Shown: in pieces, positions 62,023 through 64,000 of the stretch
How the letters are laid out: each line of letters begins with the position of its first letter
Position numbering within the stretch: the first letter of the stretch is position 1
Source of the DNA: Flavobacteriales bacterium
GTDB taxonomy: Bacteria > Bacteroidota > Bacteroidia > Flavobacteriales_F > PHOS-HE28
Length of the DNA stretch: 64,000 nt
NCBI GenBank assembly: GCA_020635715.1
Contig: JACJZG010000002.1
Coordinates: 186,001 to 250,000, forward strand
Direction: 5' to 3'
Position numbers and translations under genes: made by a program
The notes under the pieces: model-generated
Told to the model about the DNA's origin: nothing
Database searches by the model: none
The model's input: the letters and a program-made list of their open reading frames with translations, nothing else

Positions 62023-63339
62023 ATGGCCGAGATCGTACGCATGCCGAAGTTGAGCGACACCATGACCGAAGGGGTGGTGAGCGCCTGGCACAAGAAGGTG
62101 GGGGATGCCGTGAAGAGCGGCGAGGTGCTCGCGGAGATCGAGACCGACAAGGCCACCATGGAGTTCGAGAGCTTCACCGACGGTGTGTTGCTGCACATCG
62201 GGGTGGAGAAGGGCAAGGCCGCGCCGGTGGACAGTGTGCTCGCCGTGCTCGGTAAAGCGGGCGAGGACATCACCGCCTTGCTGGCCAGCGAGGCCGCATC
62301 GGCACCCAAGGCCGAGGCCGCACCGAAAGCGGAGGAACGGAAGGAGCAGAAGCAGGAGCAAGAGACCGTTGCTGCTGCCCCTGCTCCTGCGCCTGAAAAG
62401 GCGAAACCCGCTGCCTCGGGAAGCGTTCCCGCGCCGAAGCCGATGTTCGGTGGTCCCACCACAGCCGCCGCACCTGCGCAAGCCACCAACGGCCGCGTGA
62501 AGGCGAGCCCACTGGCACGTCAGCTCGCGGAGGAGAAGGGCATCGATATCGGACGGGTGACGGGCAGCGGTCCCGACGGTCGGGTGACGAAGCAGGACAT
62601 CGAGAACTTCAGCGGTGGCGGCTACATCGGAGCACCACAGATCGAGAAGTACGAAGAGGTCCCGGTGAGCCAGATGCGCAAGACCATCGCACGCCGCCTC
62701 AGCGAGAGCCTCTTCACCGCGCCGCACTTCTATCTCACGCTGGAGATGGACATGGCGCGCGCTATGAGCGTGCGCGAGGCCATCAACAAGCAGATTGCAC
62801 CGGACAAGATCTCGTTCAATGACCTTGTTATCAAAGCCTGCGCGGTGGCGCTCAAGCAGCACCCAAAGGTGAACAGCAGCTGGCTCGGCGACCGTATCCG
62901 GTACAACGAACACGTGCACATCGGCGTGGCCGTGGCGGTGGATGAAGGCCTGCTGGTGCCCGTTGTCCGCTTCGCCGATGGCAAGCCCCTGCGCACCATC
63001 GGCAACGAGGTGCGCGACCTGGCGAAGCGCGCGAAGGACAAGAAGCTGCAGCCATCGGACTGGGAGGGCAACACCTTCACCATCTCGAACCTGGGCATGT
63101 TCGGTATCGATGAGTTCACCGCCATCATCAATCCGCCGGACGCCTGCATCCTGGCCGTTGGCGGCATCATGGAGAAGCCTGTGGTGAAGGATGGTGCCAT
63201 CGTCATCGGCCACACCATGAAGGTGACCCTGAGCTGCGATCACCGCGTGGTGGACGGCGCGACGGGCGCGGCCTTCCTGAACACCGTGAAGAGCCTGCTG
63301 GAAGAGCCGGCCCTGTTGCTGGGCATCGGGGCGATCTGA
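62023..63339 (+). CDS. pdhC: dihydrolipoamide acetyltransferase (E2) of pyruvate dehydrogenase
   Basis: A 438-residue core protein of the pyruvate dehydrogenase complex. One N-terminal lipoyl domain (about 1-76) has the lipoylated Lys43 in IETDKATMEF. A flexible linker rich in Ala, Pro, Glu and Lys (about 88-160) leads to the E1/E3-binding domain (about 164-200; SPLARQLAEEKGIDI and TGSGPDGRVTKQDI). The catalytic acetyltransferase domain (about 210-438) ends with the active-site motif CDHRVVDGATGA. It has one lipoyl domain, where some relatives have two. It starts 13 bp after pdhA. Confidence 0.95.
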   Translation: MAEIVRMPKLSDTMTEGVVSAWHKKVGDAVKSGEVLAEIETDKATMEFESFTDGVLLHIGVEKGKAAPVDSVLAVLGKAGEDITALLASEAASAPKAEAAPKAEERKEQKQEQETVAAAPAPAPEKAKPAASGSVPAPKPMFGGPTTAAAPAQATNGRVKASPLARQLAEEKGIDIGRVTGSGPDGRVTKQDIENFSGGGYIGAPQIEKYEEVPVSQMRKTIARRLSESLFTAPHFYLTLEMDMARAMSVREAINKQIAPDKISFNDLVIKACAVALKQHPKVNSSWLGDRIRYNEHVHIGVAVAVDEGLLVPVVRFADGKPLRTIGNEVRDLAKRAKDKKLQPSDWEGNTFTISNLGMFGIDEFTAIINPPDACILAVGGIMEKPVVKDGAIVIGHTMKVTLSCDHRVVDGATGAAFLNTVKSLLEEPALLLGIGAI

Positions 63340-63379
63340 GGCAGGCAATTCCAGGGTCCGAGCTTCGTTCTCTTTGCTC

Positions 63380-63772
63380 ATGAAGGCCATTCCCTGCTTT
63401 CTGATCACCGCGCTCCTGGTAGGGTGCGACGGGCAGACCATCGTGGAGCATCGGTTGGACAATGCCAGCTCACGCACGGTGCGTATGGTGTTCCATGCTG
63501 ACGACTACCACGGCTTCGAAGGGGACACGCTCGTACTTGCTCCAGGCTCCATCACGCGGGTGGGATGGAACGATATGCGCGGTGGGCGAAGGGACTACCG
63601 CCGTCCGGCTGAGGGCATCGACTCGGTGCATGTGGAAGTCGATGGCGGTGGAAGTCTGCACCGTGACCTGCGGAGCGATGCGGAATGGGCCGTTGACAGC
63701 AAAGGCAAGGGTATCCGTGGAAGCTTCAGTCACATCTGCACCTTCCGGTTCACCGACGCCGACATCGATTGA
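63380..63772 (+). CDS. small lipoprotein of unknown function
   Basis: A 130-residue protein with a lipoprotein signal peptide: MKAIPCFLITALLVGC, where LVGC is the lipobox and Cys16 would be lipidated. The mature part has strand-like segments (RTVRMVFHADDYHGFEGDTLVLAPGS and DSVHVEVDGGGSLHR) and a helix-poor end. I recognise no domain. ATG 63380 is used; a TTG two codons upstream adds nothing to the signal peptide. It follows pdhC by 40 bp but is probably functionally separate. Confidence 0.75.
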   Translation: MKAIPCFLITALLVGCDGQTIVEHRLDNASSRTVRMVFHADDYHGFEGDTLVLAPGSITRVGWNDMRGGRRDYRRPAEGIDSVHVEVDGGGSLHRDLRSDAEWAVDSKGKGIRGSFSHICTFRFTDADID

Positions 63773-63811
63773 AGGCTGGTCCATCGGATCTTCCGACCTT
63801 CACACCTCCCC

Positions 63812-64000
63812 GTGAAGGACGTGTTCAAGCTTCTGTTACCTGCCCCGCTCAGAGAATTGATCCGCAAGGCGGTCCTCCGCGGCGACACCGTGCACTGCCC
63901 CGTCTGCGACCGCGGCGCCATCGCCTACCTGCCATCCGGTTCGCCGCCACGCCCGCATGTGCTGTGTCCTTTCTGCGGATCACGGGAGCGTGCGCGGATG
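63812..64000 (+). CDS. zinc-ribbon SAM methyltransferase, truncated by the window edge
   Basis: The first 63 codons of a gene that runs off the end of the window. After a short N-terminal helix (FKLLLPAPLRELIRKAVL) a zinc ribbon is visible: CPVCD, about 20 residues, then CPFCGSRERARM. This start is characteristic of a class I methyltransferase group whose methyltransferase domain follows the ribbon (typical form CPxCGSLERHR), but that part is outside the window. The start is GTG 63812, the only plausible start in this frame; it follows the lipoprotein by 39 bp. Confidence 0.6.
   Translation, partial: MKDVFKLLLPAPLRELIRKAVLRGDTVHCPVCDRGAIAYLPSGSPPRPHVLCPFCGSRERARM

Overview
The window is a gene-dense, GC-rich (about 60% by eye, not counted) stretch of a Bacteroidota chromosome, most likely from an environmental lineage near the Flavobacteriia. 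The assignment rests on type IX secretion (T9SS) and gliding genes (gldJ, porU, porV, PorP/SprF family), PorU-type C-terminal domains, a DUF5686 protein, a DUF2795 protein, and eleven perfect matches to the Bacteroidota -7 promoter element TAnnTTTG just upstream of genes. The only mobile-element-like trace is a broken GIY-YIG nuclease reading frame. I see no rRNA, CRISPR array, prophage or insertion sequence.

Layout. 0-7.5 kb: a ParE-like toxin pair at the edge, an outer-membrane protein, an MBL hydrolase, a large propeller/barrel protein, a half-size TSUP permease and an M20 amidohydrolase. 7.5-15.3 kb: recQ (-), the tatC - DUF5686 - lptB operon (+), then purS and pssA (-). Three degenerate short tandem arrays (two of period 7, one of period 9) lie in the gaps here. 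15.4-31.8 kb (+): a PorV-like barrel translationally coupled to a 1706-aa PorU paralogue, then lnt, pabB, tilS, a conserved 96-aa protein, a DsbD-alpha protein plus dsbD, gmhA, yifB and a TonB-like protein. 31.9-47.5 kb (-): secA, a DUF2795 protein, a corrinoid adenosyltransferase, a methyltransferase, crtZ plus SRPBCC, two tandem 53-aa paralogues, the nuclease remnant, two valine tRNAs, folC with a TonB-ExbD-ExbD-ExbB module, a glutamate dehydrogenase, two coupled secreted proteins and anmK. 47.5-64 kb: an acyl-CoA dehydrogenase, then murF-gldJ-porP (-) diverging from porU-porV-ispF (+), a DUF4956 plus polyphosphate polymerase pair (-), cdd-pdhA-pdhC (+), a lipoprotein and a truncated methyltransferase.

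How it fits together. Much of the window serves the cell envelope: LPS export (LptB), heptose synthesis (GmhA), lipoprotein acylation (Lnt), peptidoglycan synthesis and recycling (MurF, AnmK), protein export (SecA, TatC), periplasmic thiol reduction (DsbD), proton-driven energy transduction (ExbB/ExbD/TonB) and T9SS cargo maturation (PorU, PorV, GldJ). The most interesting items are the second PorV/PorU-like pair, the period-7 array that supplies both stop codons of lptB and purS, the tandem 53-aa genes, and a perfect 11-bp hairpin 7 nt before the murF start.
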